NCBI GenBank assembly: GCA_030645955.1
Contig: JAUSMR010000155.1
Span: 1 to 64,000, forward strand
Origin: Gallionella sp.
Lineage (GTDB): Bacteria; Pseudomonadota; Gammaproteobacteria; Burkholderiales; Gallionellaceae
Direction of reading: 5' to 3'
DNA: 64,000 bases
Within the stretch, counting starts at the first letter, position 1. Every line of letters begins with the position of its first letter. Below the pieces are notes generated by a model. That model was not told the origin of the DNA, searched no databases, and worked only from the letters and a program-made list of their open reading frames with translations. Made by a program: the position numbers and the translations under genes. Of the stretch, positions 1 to 8,470 are shown piece after piece.

Positions 1-156
1 CGCGTCAATCTGGTCGTACGCCTTGGCTTCGCCGCCAAATTTCTTGGACAATACGGTGGTGATCGCCGCAGTCAATGTGGTCTTGCCATGATCCACGTGG
101 CCTATCGTGCCTACGTTGACGTGCGGTTTGGTGCGTTCAAATTTACTCTTTGCCAT
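1..156 (-). CDS. tuf: Elongation factor Tu, N-terminal fragment (gene runs off the left edge)
   Basis: EF-Tu delivers aminoacyl-tRNA to the ribosome as a GTP complex in the cytoplasm. Only the first ~52 codons are present. They begin [16 protein letters not shown] and contain the G1 P-loop [10 protein letters not shown] at about residues 19-28, which is diagnostic of EF-Tu. The start is the ATG at 156. The gene follows a Tyr-Gly-Thr tRNA cluster on the same strand, the arrangement seen for tufB in many proteobacteria, so it is probably cotranscribed with the tRNAs. The rest of the protein lies outside the window. Confidence 0.97.
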   Translation of the reverse strand, partial: MAKSKFERTKPHVNVGTIGHVDHGKTTLTAAITTVLSKKFGGEAKAYDQIDA

Positions 157-226
157 GATTTTTCCTTATCAATGTCAAACGTTAATAATAAAAACAAAAT
201 TCAAAATTTTCGCCACTCATAATCCT

Positions 227-301
227 TGGTGCCCAAGGCGGGAATCGGACCCGCGACCTCCCCCTTACCAAGGGGGTGCTCTACCACTGAGCCACTTGGG
301 C
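227..301 (-). tRNA. tRNA-Thr (GGT anticodon)
   Basis: The minus strand folds as a complete 75-nt cloverleaf including an encoded CCA end. The acceptor stem pairs GCCCAAG with CTTGGGC, the D-arm contains GGCTCAGTGG, and the anticodon stem CCCCC/GGGGG encloses TTGGTAA, giving anticodon GGT. The T-arm loop is GGTCCGATTCC. It is the last tRNA before tuf. Confidence 0.95.
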
Positions 302-308
302 CAAACTC

Positions 309-382
309 TGGAGCGGGTGAAGGGAATCGAACCCTCGTCGTAAGTTTGGAAAACTTCTGCTCTACCATTGAGCTACACCCGC
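309..382 (-). tRNA. tRNA-Gly (TCC anticodon)
   Basis: A 74-nt cloverleaf on the minus strand with CCA encoded. Acceptor stem GCGGGTG pairs with CACCCGC; the D-arm is TAGCTCAATGGTAGAGC; the anticodon loop TTTCCAA gives TCC (glycine); the T-loop is GGTTCGATTCC. It lies 7 nt from tRNA-Thr and shares its transcript. Confidence 0.95.
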
Positions 383-471
383 AGGCTTTTCCTCCAAACA
401 ATGGCCAGACAACAATCGCCACAACGCCAGCCCAACTAAATACCCACAAACATTAAAACCCAAAAACACTT

Positions 472-557
472 TGGTGGAGGGGGAAGGGTTCGAACCTTCG
501 TACTCATAAGAGGGCAGATTTACAGTCTGCTGCCTTTAACCACTCGGCCACCCCTCC
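472..557 (-). tRNA. tRNA-Tyr (GTA anticodon)
   Basis: An 86-nt class II tRNA on the minus strand with the long variable arm expected of tyrosine tRNA. Acceptor GGAGGGG pairs with CCCCTCC, the anticodon loop CTGTAAA gives GTA, and CCA is encoded. It is the first gene of the Tyr-Gly-Thr-tuf transcript and sits directly behind the promoter at 572-600. Confidence 0.95.
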
Positions 558-571
558 AGACAGAACCCGCG

Positions 572-600
572 ATTATGCCAATCAGTGACTTGCATGTCAA
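572..600 (-). promoter_or_regulatory. Sigma-70 promoter of the tRNA-Tyr/Gly/Thr-tuf operon
   Basis: Reading the minus strand, TTGACA (595-600) and CATAAT (572-577) are separated by exactly 17 bases. The -10 box is 14 bases from the tRNA-Tyr 5' end. This near-consensus promoter faces the tRNA cluster and suits highly expressed stable RNA. Confidence 0.85.
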
Positions 601-607
601 ATCGAAT

Positions 608-775
608 TAATTGAACCTCTAAAAACCCACATTTGCGAGCATCCGCCAAGCGGATTGCCCGCTTACCACTCTTCCGCGCCTTGCTGACGATCCCGCACGG
701 ACTTCAGCCCGTAGCGGGTCGGCGTCCCCTTGCGGGGCATTTGGGCGAATTCTGAATTTTTAGAGGCTCCCTTAA
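608..775. repeat. MITE-like inverted-repeat element, copy A (in the 390-base gap 558-947)
   Basis: The element is bounded by CCTCTAAAAA near 613 and TTTTTAGAGG near 757-766. Its right end (about 739-775) is nearly identical to the right end of a second element at 12339-12373, with only two differences seen by eye. The interior contains short GC-rich palindromes and no open frame. It lies between the tRNA promoter and the 3' end of cbbO. The rest of the gap, 776-947, shows no gene that I can support. Confidence 0.6.
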
Positions 776-947
776 CTGTTACGAATAATGCCAAGCCAGA
801 AATTCAATGACCAGGGTTATTTGCTCCTTGGCGATCGCTGACTTTTCACCTTTCGGCCACACCCGAAGACTTTGCATCAGCAAACTTCGCAACCGTGACT
901 GTCACCCTTGGAGACACCCGCCAGCATGCCGCAAAATGGGGATGTGC

Positions 948-3278
948 TTATTTAGTCAGCGAAATAAACAGCTGCGGCAATCGTTCCGGCAATTGCGCCA
1001 CCTTGTCGATGATGGTGTATTGATTGCCGAAAATGTCCGCGACATATTCATCCGCCTTGCGGTCGAGGTTGATGCAATAAGTGTAAATGCCCTGCCGGTC
1101 CAGCTCCTTTACCGCCTGCCGTGCGTCCTCGATCAATAACCGGCCATCCTTGCTGTCTATGTCCGATGGCTCGCCGTCGGTCAGAACCAGCATCAATTTT
1201 TTATCGGCCTGCTGCTTTTCCAGATAGTGCGCGGCATGGCGCATCGCCGCCCCCATGCGCGTGGAATAGCTGGCTTCCATCGCCGCCAGCCGCCCCTTCA
1301 CCTGATCATCCCAGCATTCGCTGTAGCCCTTGATGTGCAGGTAGCGCACGTCATGCCTCGTGTTGGAATGGAAACCGGCGATGGCGAACGGATCGCCCAG
1401 TTTCTCGATCGCCCAGGCCAGCAGCGATACCGCTTCCTGGCTCAGCTCCAGAATGGTCTGGTCGCAGCCCGCCGCCTTTTCGTTGAGCGATTCCGACAAA
1501 TCCAGCAGCAGCATCACCGCGATGTTGCGTCCGCTGGTTTTGTGGCTCATGTTGATGCGCGGGTCGGGTGCAGCGCCGCTCCTGTAGTCAATCAGAGAGC
1601 GCAGCGCGACATCCAGATCCAGCTCGCTGCCGTCTTCCTGATAGCGGATGCGCACCTTGTCCTGCGGCTTGAGCAGGTCGAGCATTTTTTTCAGGCGCTT
1701 GGCCAGTGCACTGTGTTTGGCCAACAACCGGTCGATGTCAGCCGCGTTGCCGGGCGGATGCAGGGCTTCATATACGCTCACCCAATCCGGTCGGTAGCTC
1801 TGGTTGTTATAGTCCCACTCGTGGTAACGACGCGGCGGCAGGCCCTTCAGTTCTTCACCCGGCTCGATCTTTCGCGGCTCATCGAAGGCTTCTTCCTCAT
1901 CGCCCTCATCGATGAATTTCCACATCTGGCGATTGTCATCGCGGTAATCCACCACCGTGTTCTTGAAGTGGATTTTGGCGAGTTGGTCGCTCTGGCGGCG
2001 CGTTTTCGCGACGAAGGCAACCGCCAGATCGGCAATCTCCTGCGTGCCCATGTCGCTGTGCTGCATCAGGTCGCGGAAGCGTTGCGCGAACTCGATGATC
2101 TGCGGATTCCGGTAAGCATGCTGAGGATCGAGAATGGCGCGCGACAGTGTCGCCAAGCGATGGCGCACGCAGGATTCCTGTTCTGGATCGCAGGCATCTT
2201 CGACAGGGGTGGGATGCAATGCCGTAAAGATGAGGCGCAGGCCGGGATACTCGCGCATCGCCAGATATTCCACACGGCTGTCTTCCAGAAACTCCACCGC
2301 CATGCGCTGGAACGGGCTGAAGTTGTCGGCAAAAATGGCCGTCGTCCAGCGGCGGTGCCCGGCAATGTGCGCCAGCACGGCGCGATAGCGATCCAGTCCA
2401 GATATAACGATTGTTTCCGCTTCATCGTAGGGTGCACTCCGTGCACCATGTTCGGTGCACGGAGTGCACCCTACGGAAATGATGAAGTCGTCATACACAT
2501 CCGGCAATCGGATACCGAGCTTGTCGTAATACGGAACCGGCTTGCGCAATTCGTCGAACGCGCTTGAATAGGGAATCAGTTGTTCTTCGTCGTGCCACAG
2601 CCCGCGCAAATACATGTCCAGCTTGCGCTCGTTGTCCACCAGCAGCGTACCGTGCCGCTCGCGCTGCAACACCGCGCGGCTGTCCGCCGACTGCAGGCTG
2701 AAGTAATCAATCTGCCGGTCGGGGTGATCCTTGTAATAGCGCACGCCGTATTCCACCCAGTTTTTCAGCCCCGCCAGGGAAAGCTGGCCGAGCAGCAGCG
2801 GAATCTTCCTGAAAAATTCCGGCAGCCCCGGGCTGGGGAAAGTCTGCTGAATGCCGTGGATCGAACCGGTGGTGCGTTCCATGAAATCCAGCACAATATC
2901 CAGATAGCCGCGCAACTGCTCCGGCGATTGCAACCGCCGCGCGGTGACCGGCAACGATTGCAGAAATGGCGTGATTGAATTGCCGTTGGGCGACTTCCAC
3001 ATCCTGCGGATGCACTCCATGACCGCGGGCAGTGCATCTTCGCCCAGCGTTTTGGCCACTGCCGGCCATTCCTCCAGAAAGATCAGGATAGGCTCCGCGC
3101 CGCGCCCCATCTTGCCGAGGAAGCGCGCATTTTCGATGTAAGCATCCACCCCCTGCCCGGAAAGCGTTGCCAATGCCTCGCGCATGCACTCGGCAAACAC
3201 CGGTTTGACGCGCGGAAAACCGCAGTCAAGCTGACTCCAGCAGGCTTCCAGTTCGGCGGGTATGGTCGCGGTTTGCAT
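948..3278 (-). CDS. cbbO: CbbO, von Willebrand factor A subunit of the RuBisCO activase complex
   Basis: CbbO pairs with the AAA+ ring CbbQ to remove inhibitory sugar phosphates from RuBisCO. The 776-residue product has the family's usual length. The C-terminal third (about residues 585-775) is a VWA domain with the metal-binding signature DLSES at about 593 and a later LTDGEPSD motif. Gene order cbbM-cbbQ-cbbO on one strand supports the call. The oddity is an in-frame insert of exactly 16 codons, VGCTPCTEHGARSAPY at about residues 269-284, encoded by a near-perfect palindrome (2427-2474) of the GTAG...CTAC type. The frame stays open on both sides, so the gene looks functional unless the insert disrupts folding. 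Confidence 0.93.
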   Translation of the reverse strand: MQTATIPAELEACWSQLDCGFPRVKPVFAECMREALATLSGQGVDAYIENARFLGKMGRGAEPILIFLEEWPAVAKTLGEDALPAVMECIRRMWKSPNGNSITPFLQSLPVTARRLQSPEQLRGYLDIVLDFMERTTGSIHGIQQTFPSPGLPEFFRKIPLLLGQLSLAGLKNWVEYGVRYYKDHPDRQIDYFSLQSADSRAVLQRERHGTLLVDNERKLDMYLRGLWHDEEQLIPYSSAFDELRKPVPYYDKLGIRLPDVYDDFIISVGCTPCTEHGARSAPYDEAETIVISGLDRYRAVLAHIAGHRRWTTAIFADNFSPFQRMAVEFLEDSRVEYLAMREYPGLRLIFTALHPTPVEDACDPEQESCVRHRLATLSRAILDPQHAYRNPQIIEFAQRFRDLMQHSDMGTQEIADLAVAFVAKTRRQSDQLAKIHFKNTVVDYRDDNRQMWKFIDEGDEEEAFDEPRKIEPGEELKGLPPRRYHEWDYNNQSYRPDWVSVYEALHPPGNAADIDRLLAKHSALAKRLKKMLDLLKPQDKVRIRYQEDGSELDLDVALRSLIDYRSGAAPDPRINMSHKTSGRNIAVMLLLDLSESLNEKAAGCDQTILELSQEAVSLLAWAIEKLGDPFAIAGFHSNTRHDVRYLHIKGYSECWDDQVKGRLAAMEASYSTRMGAAMRHAAHYLEKQQADKKLMLVLTDGEPSDIDSKDGRLLIEDARQAVKELDRQGIYTYCINLDRKADEYVADIFGNQYTIIDKVAQLPERLPQLFISLTK
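2427..2474. repeat. GTAGG...CCTAC palindrome inside cbbO
   Basis: Two 21-base arms, starting GTAGGGTGCACTCC and its reverse complement, surround a 6-base loop. The element is 48 bases long, exactly 16 codons, and sits in frame within cbbO. It shares the GTAGG/CCTAC termini of the intergenic palindromes at 9167, 39974 and 53415. Confidence 0.9.
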
Positions 3279-3318
3279 GATCTTTCAATTGTGATAATAC
3301 ATTTTGGCTGAAACGCGA

Positions 3319-3366
3319 CTGTAGGAGCGGCCCATGGCCGCGATTCGCACGCAGGGCGCGCTCCTA
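3319..3366. repeat. REP-like palindrome between cbbQ and cbbO
   Basis: TGTAGGAGCG... is answered by ...GCGCTCCTACA, with an imperfect inner stem. It lies between the cbbQ stop (3376) and the cbbO start (3278). The GTAGGAGC terminus is the same as in the palindromes beside the RAYT gene at 30 kb. Confidence 0.75.
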
Positions 3367-3375
3367 CAAATACAA

Positions 3376-4179
3376 TTACCCGAACACCGCATCAATCGCG
3401 TGATCCAGCGTATCGCGGATGTCCGCGTCATCGGTAATCGGGCGCACCAAAGCCATGCGGCACGCGGCACGCGGCTCTACGCCGCCCTTGATCAAGGTCG
3501 CCGCATACACCAGCAAGCGCGTCGATATGCCTTCGTCCAGACCGTGCCCTTTCAGGTTGCGCGCCGCCGTGCCGATCTTCACCAGCTTGGCCGATATGTC
3601 TTTATCCATGCCGGTTTCTTTGCACAGAATTTCCACCTCCAGCACCGCAGAAGGGTAGCCGAACTCAAACGCGGTAAAACGCTGTTTGGTGGACTGTTTC
3701 AAGTCCTTCAGCAGGCTTTGGTAGCCGGGGTTATAGGAAATCACCATCTGGAAGTCTGGATGTGCCTCGAGCAGCTCGCCCTTCTTGTCCAGCGGCAGGG
3801 TGCGTCTATGGTCGGTCAGCGGATGAATCACCACCGTGGTGTCCTGGCGCGCTTCGACGATTTCGTCGAGATAGCAGATTGCGCCGATGCGCGCCGCAGT
3901 TGTCAGCGGGCCGTCCAGCCAGCGCGTGCCGTTGGCATCAAGCAGATAACGCCCGACCAGATCGCTGGCGGTCATATCCTCGTTGCAGGCCACGGTAATC
4001 AGCGGCTTGTTCAGTTTCCACGCCATGTACTCGATGAAGCGCGATTTGCCGCAGCCGGTCGGGCCTTTTATCATCACCGGCAGGCGTGCCGCGTAGGCGG
4101 CTTCGTACAGCGCGATTTCTTCGCCTTGCGCCTGGTAGAACGGTTCCTTGTTTACCTTGTATTGGTCTTTATTGGTCAT
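3376..4179 (-). CDS. cbbQ: CbbQ, MoxR-type AAA+ ATPase of the RuBisCO activase
   Basis: CbbQ is the hexameric motor that, with CbbO, reactivates inhibited RuBisCO in the cytoplasm. The 267-residue protein has Walker A GPTGCGKS at about residues 38-45 and a Walker B strand ending ICYLDE near residue 107, followed by the MoxR-family core and a C-terminal lid. The start codon at 4179 follows a short leader downstream of cbbM. A GC-rich hairpin at 4203-4222 lies between cbbM and cbbQ and probably reduces readthrough, so that RuBisCO is made in excess over its activase. Confidence 0.95.
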   Translation of the reverse strand: MTNKDQYKVNKEPFYQAQGEEIALYEAAYAARLPVMIKGPTGCGKSRFIEYMAWKLNKPLITVACNEDMTASDLVGRYLLDANGTRWLDGPLTTAARIGAICYLDEIVEARQDTTVVIHPLTDHRRTLPLDKKGELLEAHPDFQMVISYNPGYQSLLKDLKQSTKQRFTAFEFGYPSAVLEVEILCKETGMDKDISAKLVKIGTAARNLKGHGLDEGISTRLLVYAATLIKGGVEPRAACRMALVRPITDDADIRDTLDHAIDAVFG

Positions 4180-4202
4180 TTTGCATCCCTATAAACAGCA
4201 AC

Positions 4203-4222
4203 GCCCCCAGTGGACCGGGGGC
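4203..4222 (-). terminator. GC hairpin between cbbM and cbbQ, probable attenuator or 3' stabiliser
   Basis: GCCCCC and GGGGGC pair around an 8-base loop. On the minus strand the stem is followed by a moderately T-rich stretch, not a long T run. The position after cbbM and before cbbQ fits partial termination or processing that raises cbbM mRNA relative to cbbQO. Confidence 0.5.
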
Positions 4223-4235
4223 ATTGAGGGTTGTA

Positions 4236-4312
4236 CAAGCTTGTAGCTCGTAGCTAATTCTTCCACACCTGCGGCGCGCAAGAAAAACTGCAAGCTACTC
4301 GCTACCGGCTAC
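4236..4312. repeat. GTAGC-type inverted repeat downstream of cbbM
   Basis: AAGCTTGTAGCTCGTAGCT is answered by GCAAGCTACTCGCTACCGGC at the other end. A related element lies at 32102-32172, at the end of glnS. Both sit directly at the 3' end of a minus-strand gene. Confidence 0.65.
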
Positions 4313-4316
4313 GCGC

Positions 4317-5696
4317 TTACTTATGTACACCCAGCTTTTCGCGCCAGCCCGGGAATATCTTGTCCGCGTCTTTCGGGAAAGACTCGAACGCACGGGCGAA
4401 TTCCTTGTGCTCCTTCGCATATTGAATCGGGTCCGCACCGGACTTCCAGCATTCATAAGACTGACGCAGTGAAATCGCACCGGCTGCCGGGGAATCGATA
4501 TGACCGTAGGCGCCGCCACCTGCGGTGTTGATCACGTTGCCGTGACCCAAGTTCTCGAAGAAACCTGGCAGACGCAGCGCGTTCATGCCGCCGGAGATGA
4601 TCGGGGTGGTCGGCTTCATGCCATGCCATTCCTGATGGTAGTAAGGGCCGTCCGCAGAATCACGCTCGATCATGTAAGCGATGTTGCGGTCATCCTTGCC
4701 GCCTTCCATCTTGCCGTAGCCCATCGTGCCGACGTGGATGCCGGAAGCGCCTTGCAGACGGGACATCTTGGACAGCACAAACGCGGTGTAGCCACGTACG
4801 GCAGAAGGCGACGTGATCGCGCCGTGACCGGCACGGTGATAGTGCAGATATTGGCCGGGGTACTGACGACGGGCGGTGGTGATCATGCCGGGGCCGCCGA
4901 CGTAGCCGTCCACCAGGAACGCGACCTTGTTTGCATCCGGGCCGAAGGTTTCCAGAATGTAATCGGCGCGGGCGAGCATTTCGTAATGATCGTCAGCGGT
5001 GATGTTGGCTGAGAACAGCTTGGCCTGGCCGGTTTCGTCCATGGCGCGCTTCATCGCGTCATACACCAGCGGGATCACCTTTTTGGTCGGGCAGAATACC
5101 TGGTTGCCTTGCGGTTCATCGTTCTTGATGAAATCGCCACCCAGCCAGAACTGGTAAGCGGCCTTGGCAAACGGCTCGGGACGCAGACCCAGCTTTGGCT
5201 TGATGATGGTGCCGGCGATATAGCCACCGTCGACGCGGGGGCGACCCAGAATGTCCCACAGGTCGGTGATGTCCTTGGCCGGACCGTCATACATGCGCAA
5301 CATGGACCAGGGCACATAGAAATCCTGCATCTGCAGCTGCTTCACATCACCCATACCCTGGTTGTTGCCAATCGCCAACGTCAGGAACGACACCAGCATG
5401 GCACGGCCGTCTGTCATGTTGCGGTCGAACAAGTCATTCGGGTAAGCGACCTTCATCACACCCTTGGCTTCGTCGATCTCGTACACCAGTGCGTCCACGC
5501 CCTTGGTGAAGTCGTCGGTAGTGCTCACTTCCACATTGGTACCGGTGGAGGACTCGGCGGCAATGTGTGCCGCCACTTCCAGGTAACCATGGCCAGTGGC
5601 TGGCTGCATGTGATAAGCGACGAGCACGTGCTTGTCACCCGCGATTAGATCTGCTTCTTTCAGACTCAGATCCGCGTAACGATTCGATTGATCCAT
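4317..5696 (-). CDS. cbbM: Ribulose-1,5-bisphosphate carboxylase/oxygenase, form II
   Basis: Fixes CO2 onto ribulose bisphosphate in the Calvin-Benson-Bassham cycle. The 459-residue length and sequence are those of form II RuBisCO, which has no small subunit; none is found nearby. Visible catalytic motifs include [12 protein letters not shown] near residue 163, with the active-site lysine, and [11 protein letters not shown] near residue 188, with the carbamylated lysine and metal ligands. HYHRAGHGA and GGG near the C-terminus fit phosphate binding. The start ATG at 5696 is preceded by AGGAGAGC. It is first in the cbbM-cbbQ-cbbO operon and divergent from cbbR. Confidence 0.98.
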   Translation of the reverse strand: MDQSNRYADLSLKEADLIAGDKHVLVAYHMQPATGHGYLEVAAHIAAESSTGTNVEVSTTDDFTKGVDALVYEIDEAKGVMKVAYPNDLFDRNMTDGRAMLVSFLTLAIGNNQGMGDVKQLQMQDFYVPWSMLRMYDGPAKDITDLWDILGRPRVDGGYIAGTIIKPKLGLRPEPFAKAAYQFWLGGDFIKNDEPQGNQVFCPTKKVIPLVYDAMKRAMDETGQAKLFSANITADDHYEMLARADYILETFGPDANKVAFLVDGYVGGPGMITTARRQYPGQYLHYHRAGHGAITSPSAVRGYTAFVLSKMSRLQGASGIHVGTMGYGKMEGGKDDRNIAYMIERDSADGPYYHQEWHGMKPTTPIISGGMNALRLPGFFENLGHGNVINTAGGGAYGHIDSPAAGAISLRQSYECWKSGADPIQYAKEHKEFARAFESFPKDADKIFPGWREKLGVHK

Positions 5697-5774
5697 AGCT
5701 TGCTCTCCTGTGTTAACGATTGATTTCGACTTGCAACGGTTGTCACTATAGGTGCATCAACATATAAACGATAG

Positions 5775-5812
5775 TCAATTGTTATTATCAACACCATAAT
5801 AAATGCTTATGG
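5775..5812. promoter_or_regulatory. Probable CbbR (LysR-type) operator in the cbbM-cbbR intergenic region
   Basis: An inverted repeat CCATAA-N7-TTATGG lies at 5794-5812 and a TNA-N7-TNA match (TCA...TTA) at 5775-5787. LysR-type regulators of cbb genes bind T-N11-A/TNA-N7-TNA sites between the divergent genes. These sites overlap the cbbR promoter, so they would serve both cbbM activation and cbbR autoregulation. The assignment is inference from motif and position. Confidence 0.6.
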
Positions 5813-5814
5813 TT

Positions 5815-5823
5815 TGCTATAAT
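5815..5823 (+). promoter_or_regulatory. Extended -10 promoter of cbbR
   Basis: TGCTATAAT is a perfect extended -10 element (TGn plus TATAAT at 5818-5823). A start site 7 bases downstream would fall at 5830, the A of the chosen cbbR ATG, implying a leaderless message. No good -35 box is seen, which is usual for extended -10 promoters. Confidence 0.6.
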
Positions 5824-5829
5824 CTCGGC

Positions 5830-6738
5830 ATGCTTAATTTTACCCTGCGTCAGCTCCAGGTCTTCGAAAAGGTGGCCAGCCACCTGAACTACTCGCGCGC
5901 CGCCGAAGAACTATACCTATCGCAACCGGCGGTGTCCATGCAGATCAAGCAACTGGAAGGGCATATCGGCCTGCCGCTGTTCGAACAGATGGGCAAAAAG
6001 ATTTTTCTCACCGAAGCCGGGCGTGAGCTGTTCCATTACAGCCGCAGCATCGCGCAGCAGCTCGCCGAAATGGAAGCGGTGTTCGATGAAATGAAAGGAC
6101 TGGGGCAGGGCAAGCTCACGCTGTCGGTGGTGAACACCGCCAATTATTTCACCCCCCGGCTGCTGGCGAAATTCTGCCGGCGGTACCCCAACATCAACGT
6201 GATCCTGCAAGTCGCCAACCGCGATGCCGTGCTCAAACAACTTGCCGACAACAGCACCGATCTCGCCATCATGGGACAACCGCCGGACGGGCTGGACATC
6301 AGCGCGGAACCGTTCATGGACAACCCGCTGGTGGTGATCGCCGCACCCGATCATCCGCTCGCCAGGCTCAAGCGCGCCAGATTCGCGCAGCTCGCACAGG
6401 AAACCTTCCTGTCGCGCGAACCGGGCTCCGGCACGCGCAGCGCGATGGAACGCATATTCGCGGAACATAAAATCCGGCCGCGCATCAGCATGGAAATGGA
6501 AACCAACGAAGCGATCAAACAGGCGGTTCAGGCGGGCATGGGGCTGGGCATCCTGTCGTTGCACAGTATCGAACTGGAACTGGAAACCAAACGGCTCGTC
6601 GTTCTGAATGTTGAACACTTCCCGTTGATGCGCCACTGGTTCGTCGCGCATCGCAGCAACAAGCGCCTGTCCGGCGCCGCGCTGGCATTCAAGGAATTCC
6701 TGCTGACCGAAGCGAAAAACATCACAACAGCCCGCTGA
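5830..6738 (+). CDS. cbbR: CbbR, LysR-type regulator of the RuBisCO operon
   Basis: A 302-residue LysR-type regulator. The N-terminal winged helix-turn-helix is plain: LRQLQVFEKVA, then SRAAEELYLSQPAVSMQIKQLE and GLPLFEQ. A periplasmic-binding-protein-like effector domain follows. Position divergent from cbbM identifies it as CbbR, which senses Calvin-cycle metabolites or redox state. The start at 5830 (MLNFTLRQ) matches the family; an upstream in-frame start at 5803 would add nine residues and lies upstream of the apparent -10 box, so it is not preferred. Confidence 0.93.
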   Translation: MLNFTLRQLQVFEKVASHLNYSRAAEELYLSQPAVSMQIKQLEGHIGLPLFEQMGKKIFLTEAGRELFHYSRSIAQQLAEMEAVFDEMKGLGQGKLTLSVVNTANYFTPRLLAKFCRRYPNINVILQVANRDAVLKQLADNSTDLAIMGQPPDGLDISAEPFMDNPLVVIAAPDHPLARLKRARFAQLAQETFLSREPGSGTRSAMERIFAEHKIRPRISMEMETNEAIKQAVQAGMGLGILSLHSIELELETKRLVVLNVEHFPLMRHWFVAHRSNKRLSGAALAFKEFLLTEAKNITTAR

Positions 6739-6786
6739 ACCCCGAGGCGGAATCACGGCGCACCAAGAGTTCCCGCATACCCAATA

Positions 6787-6812
6787 GCAAGACCCCGTTG
6801 CCGGGGTCTTGC
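6787..6812. terminator. Strong hairpin downstream of cbbR
   Basis: GCAAGACCCC and GGGGTCTTGC form a perfect 10-bp stem with a 6-base loop, 49 bases after the cbbR stop. There is no clear T run on either strand, so it may be a bidirectional terminator or a 3' stabiliser. Confidence 0.6.
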
Positions 6813-6841
6813 GTGATGAGCGTGCCTGCTGAGGTCTGCTA

Positions 6842-7019
6842 CTAGATGACGGTGGTGATAACCGAATAAGGCTTGTTCCCCGCGGCAAACGGACTGCCTA
6901 TTGCGCTAAGCGCACCAGTGAGCGGGTCGATGCTATAGGCCGAGACATTGCCGCCGTAATTCGCCACGTAGACGTACTGGCCGGAGAGGTCGACGGTTAT
7001 GGAGGTGGCACGTCCCCGC
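6842..7019 (-). pseudogene. 3' remnant of a YncE/lactonase-type beta-propeller gene
   Basis: The minus strand encodes about 58 residues with a blade signature, GQYVYVANYGGNVSAYSID then TGALSAIGSPFAAG, ending in TAG at 6842-6844. This is typical of the last repeat of bacterial beta-propeller (6-phosphogluconolactonase-like) proteins. The 5' part is missing: upstream lies hisD, whose stop codon at 6997-6999 sits inside the remnant in another frame. I read it as a leftover joined to the hisD 3' end by an old rearrangement. Confidence 0.7.
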
Positions 7020-8322
7020 CGGAAGTTGTTATCTTTCTGTACAGCGCTGATTGCGCGTGCGCCTGCAAACCTTCGCCAAACGCCAGTGTAGCGGCAATGC
7101 CGCCGAGCTTTTGTGCGCCTTGCGCAGAGACCTGGATCAGGCTGCTGCGTTTCTGGAAATCGTACACGCCCAGCGGTGAAGAAAAGCGCGCCGTGCCGGA
7201 AGTGGGCAGCACATGATTCGGCCCGGCGCAGTAGTCGCCCAGCGATTCGGAGGTGTAACGGCCCATGAAAATCGCGCCGGCGTGTTTCAGTTTGGGCAGC
7301 CAGCTTTGCGGGTCTGCCACCGACAATTCCAGATGCTCGGGCGCGATACGGTTGCTGATGACGCAGGCCTCGTCCAGGTCGGCGACATGGATCAACGCGC
7401 CGCGATTTTCCAGCGCGGTTTTGATGATGTCGCGGCGCGGCATTTGTTCCAGCAAGCGGTCAGCGCTTTGCGCCACCACCCCGATGAAATCCGCATCCGG
7501 CGACAGCAAGATCGCCTGCGCCAGTTCGTCGTGTTCGGCCTGCGAAAACAGGTCCATCGCGATCCAGTCCGGGTTGGTTTGCCCGTCGCAGATCACCAGA
7601 ATTTCTGACGGCCCCGCAATCATGTCGATGCCGCACACGCCGAATACGCGGCGTTTTGCGGATGCCACGTAGGCATTGCCGGGGCCGACGATCTTGTCTA
7701 CTTTCGGGATGGTCGCCGTGCCGTAAGCCAGGGCCGCCACCGCTTGCGCGCCGCCTATCGTGAACACGCGATCCACGCCGGACAGGTAAGCCGCCGCCAG
7801 CACCAATTGATTTTTCACGCCGTCCGGGGTCGGCACCACCATGATCAGCTCGGCCACACCCGCCACCTTGGCGGGCAGCGCGTTCATCAGCACCGAGGAC
7901 GGATAGGCCGCCTTGCCTCCCGGCACATACAGGCCAACGCGCTCCAGCGGCGTGACCTGCTGGCCGAGCAGCGTGCCGTCGGCTTCGGTGTAGCTCCACG
8001 AAGTTTGCACTTGCCTGCGGTGGTAGTCGGTCACGCGCTGCGCGGCCTGCTCCAGCGCGCTGCGCTGTTCGGCTGGCAGCCCGTCAAATGCCGCGCGCAA
8101 TTCATGCTGCGGCAATTCCATCGCCGCGGCATTCGCCAACGGCAGACGATCAAACCTGGCAGTGTATTCGAGCACGGCCGCATCGCCGCGCCTGCGCACG
8201 TCGGCAAGAATGCCGGCCACGGTCGCTTCCAGTTTTTCGTCCGCTGTTTCCTCGAAAGCCAGCAGCCTGGTTAACTCTTCATCGAAGCCGGCAGCGCGGC
8301 TGGAAAGTCGCCTGATGTTCAT
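6997..8322 (-). CDS. hisD: Histidinol dehydrogenase
   Basis: Catalyses the last two steps of histidine synthesis, L-histidinol to L-histidine, with NAD and zinc. The 441-residue protein matches the family along its length: [40 protein letters not shown] and the SQAEHDE region with metal ligands. The last codons ([10 protein letters not shown]) do not look like a normal HisD tail and are read from the front of the beta-propeller remnant, so the native C-terminus has probably been replaced over a few residues. It lies downstream of hisG on the same strand, with a repeat in the gap. Confidence 0.96.
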   Translation of the reverse strand: MNIRRLSSRAAGFDEELTRLLAFEETADEKLEATVAGILADVRRRGDAAVLEYTARFDRLPLANAAAMELPQHELRAAFDGLPAEQRSALEQAAQRVTDYHRRQVQTSWSYTEADGTLLGQQVTPLERVGLYVPGGKAAYPSSVLMNALPAKVAGVAELIMVVPTPDGVKNQLVLAAAYLSGVDRVFTIGGAQAVAALAYGTATIPKVDKIVGPGNAYVASAKRRVFGVCGIDMIAGPSEILVICDGQTNPDWIAMDLFSQAEHDELAQAILLSPDADFIGVVAQSADRLLEQMPRRDIIKTALENRGALIHVADLDEACVISNRIAPEHLELSVADPQSWLPKLKHAGAIFMGRYTSESLGDYCAGPNHVLPTSGTARFSSPLGVYDFQKRSSLIQVSAQGAQKLGGIAATLAFGEGLQAHAQSALYRKITTSGGDVPPP

Positions 8323-8406
8323 TTGGAAATATTCCTTTATTGTCCATTACAAGATTAAAACCACCGGCTGCCGCACAAATCCCCTCTCCCGCAGGCGGGA
8401 GCGAGC

Positions 8407-8468
8407 GTATGGCGGGTCACACCCGCCGAATGGTTTGTCTGACATCCGGCGGGTGTGACCCGCCCTAC
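8407..8468. repeat. GTA(G)-type palindrome between hisG and hisD
   Basis: GGCGGGTCACACCCGCC and its partner GGCGGGTGTGACCCGCCCTAC form a long imperfect hairpin. A sister copy lies at 9167-9226 between murA and hisG, so both intergenic gaps of this gene run hold the same element. Confidence 0.85.
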
Positions 8469-8470
8469 GC

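Noticed and set aside
1227..2567. Long plus-strand open frame (446 codons) opposite cbbO
   Set aside because: It is antisense to a well-conserved gene, has no family features, and its length reflects high GC at third positions of the opposite strand.
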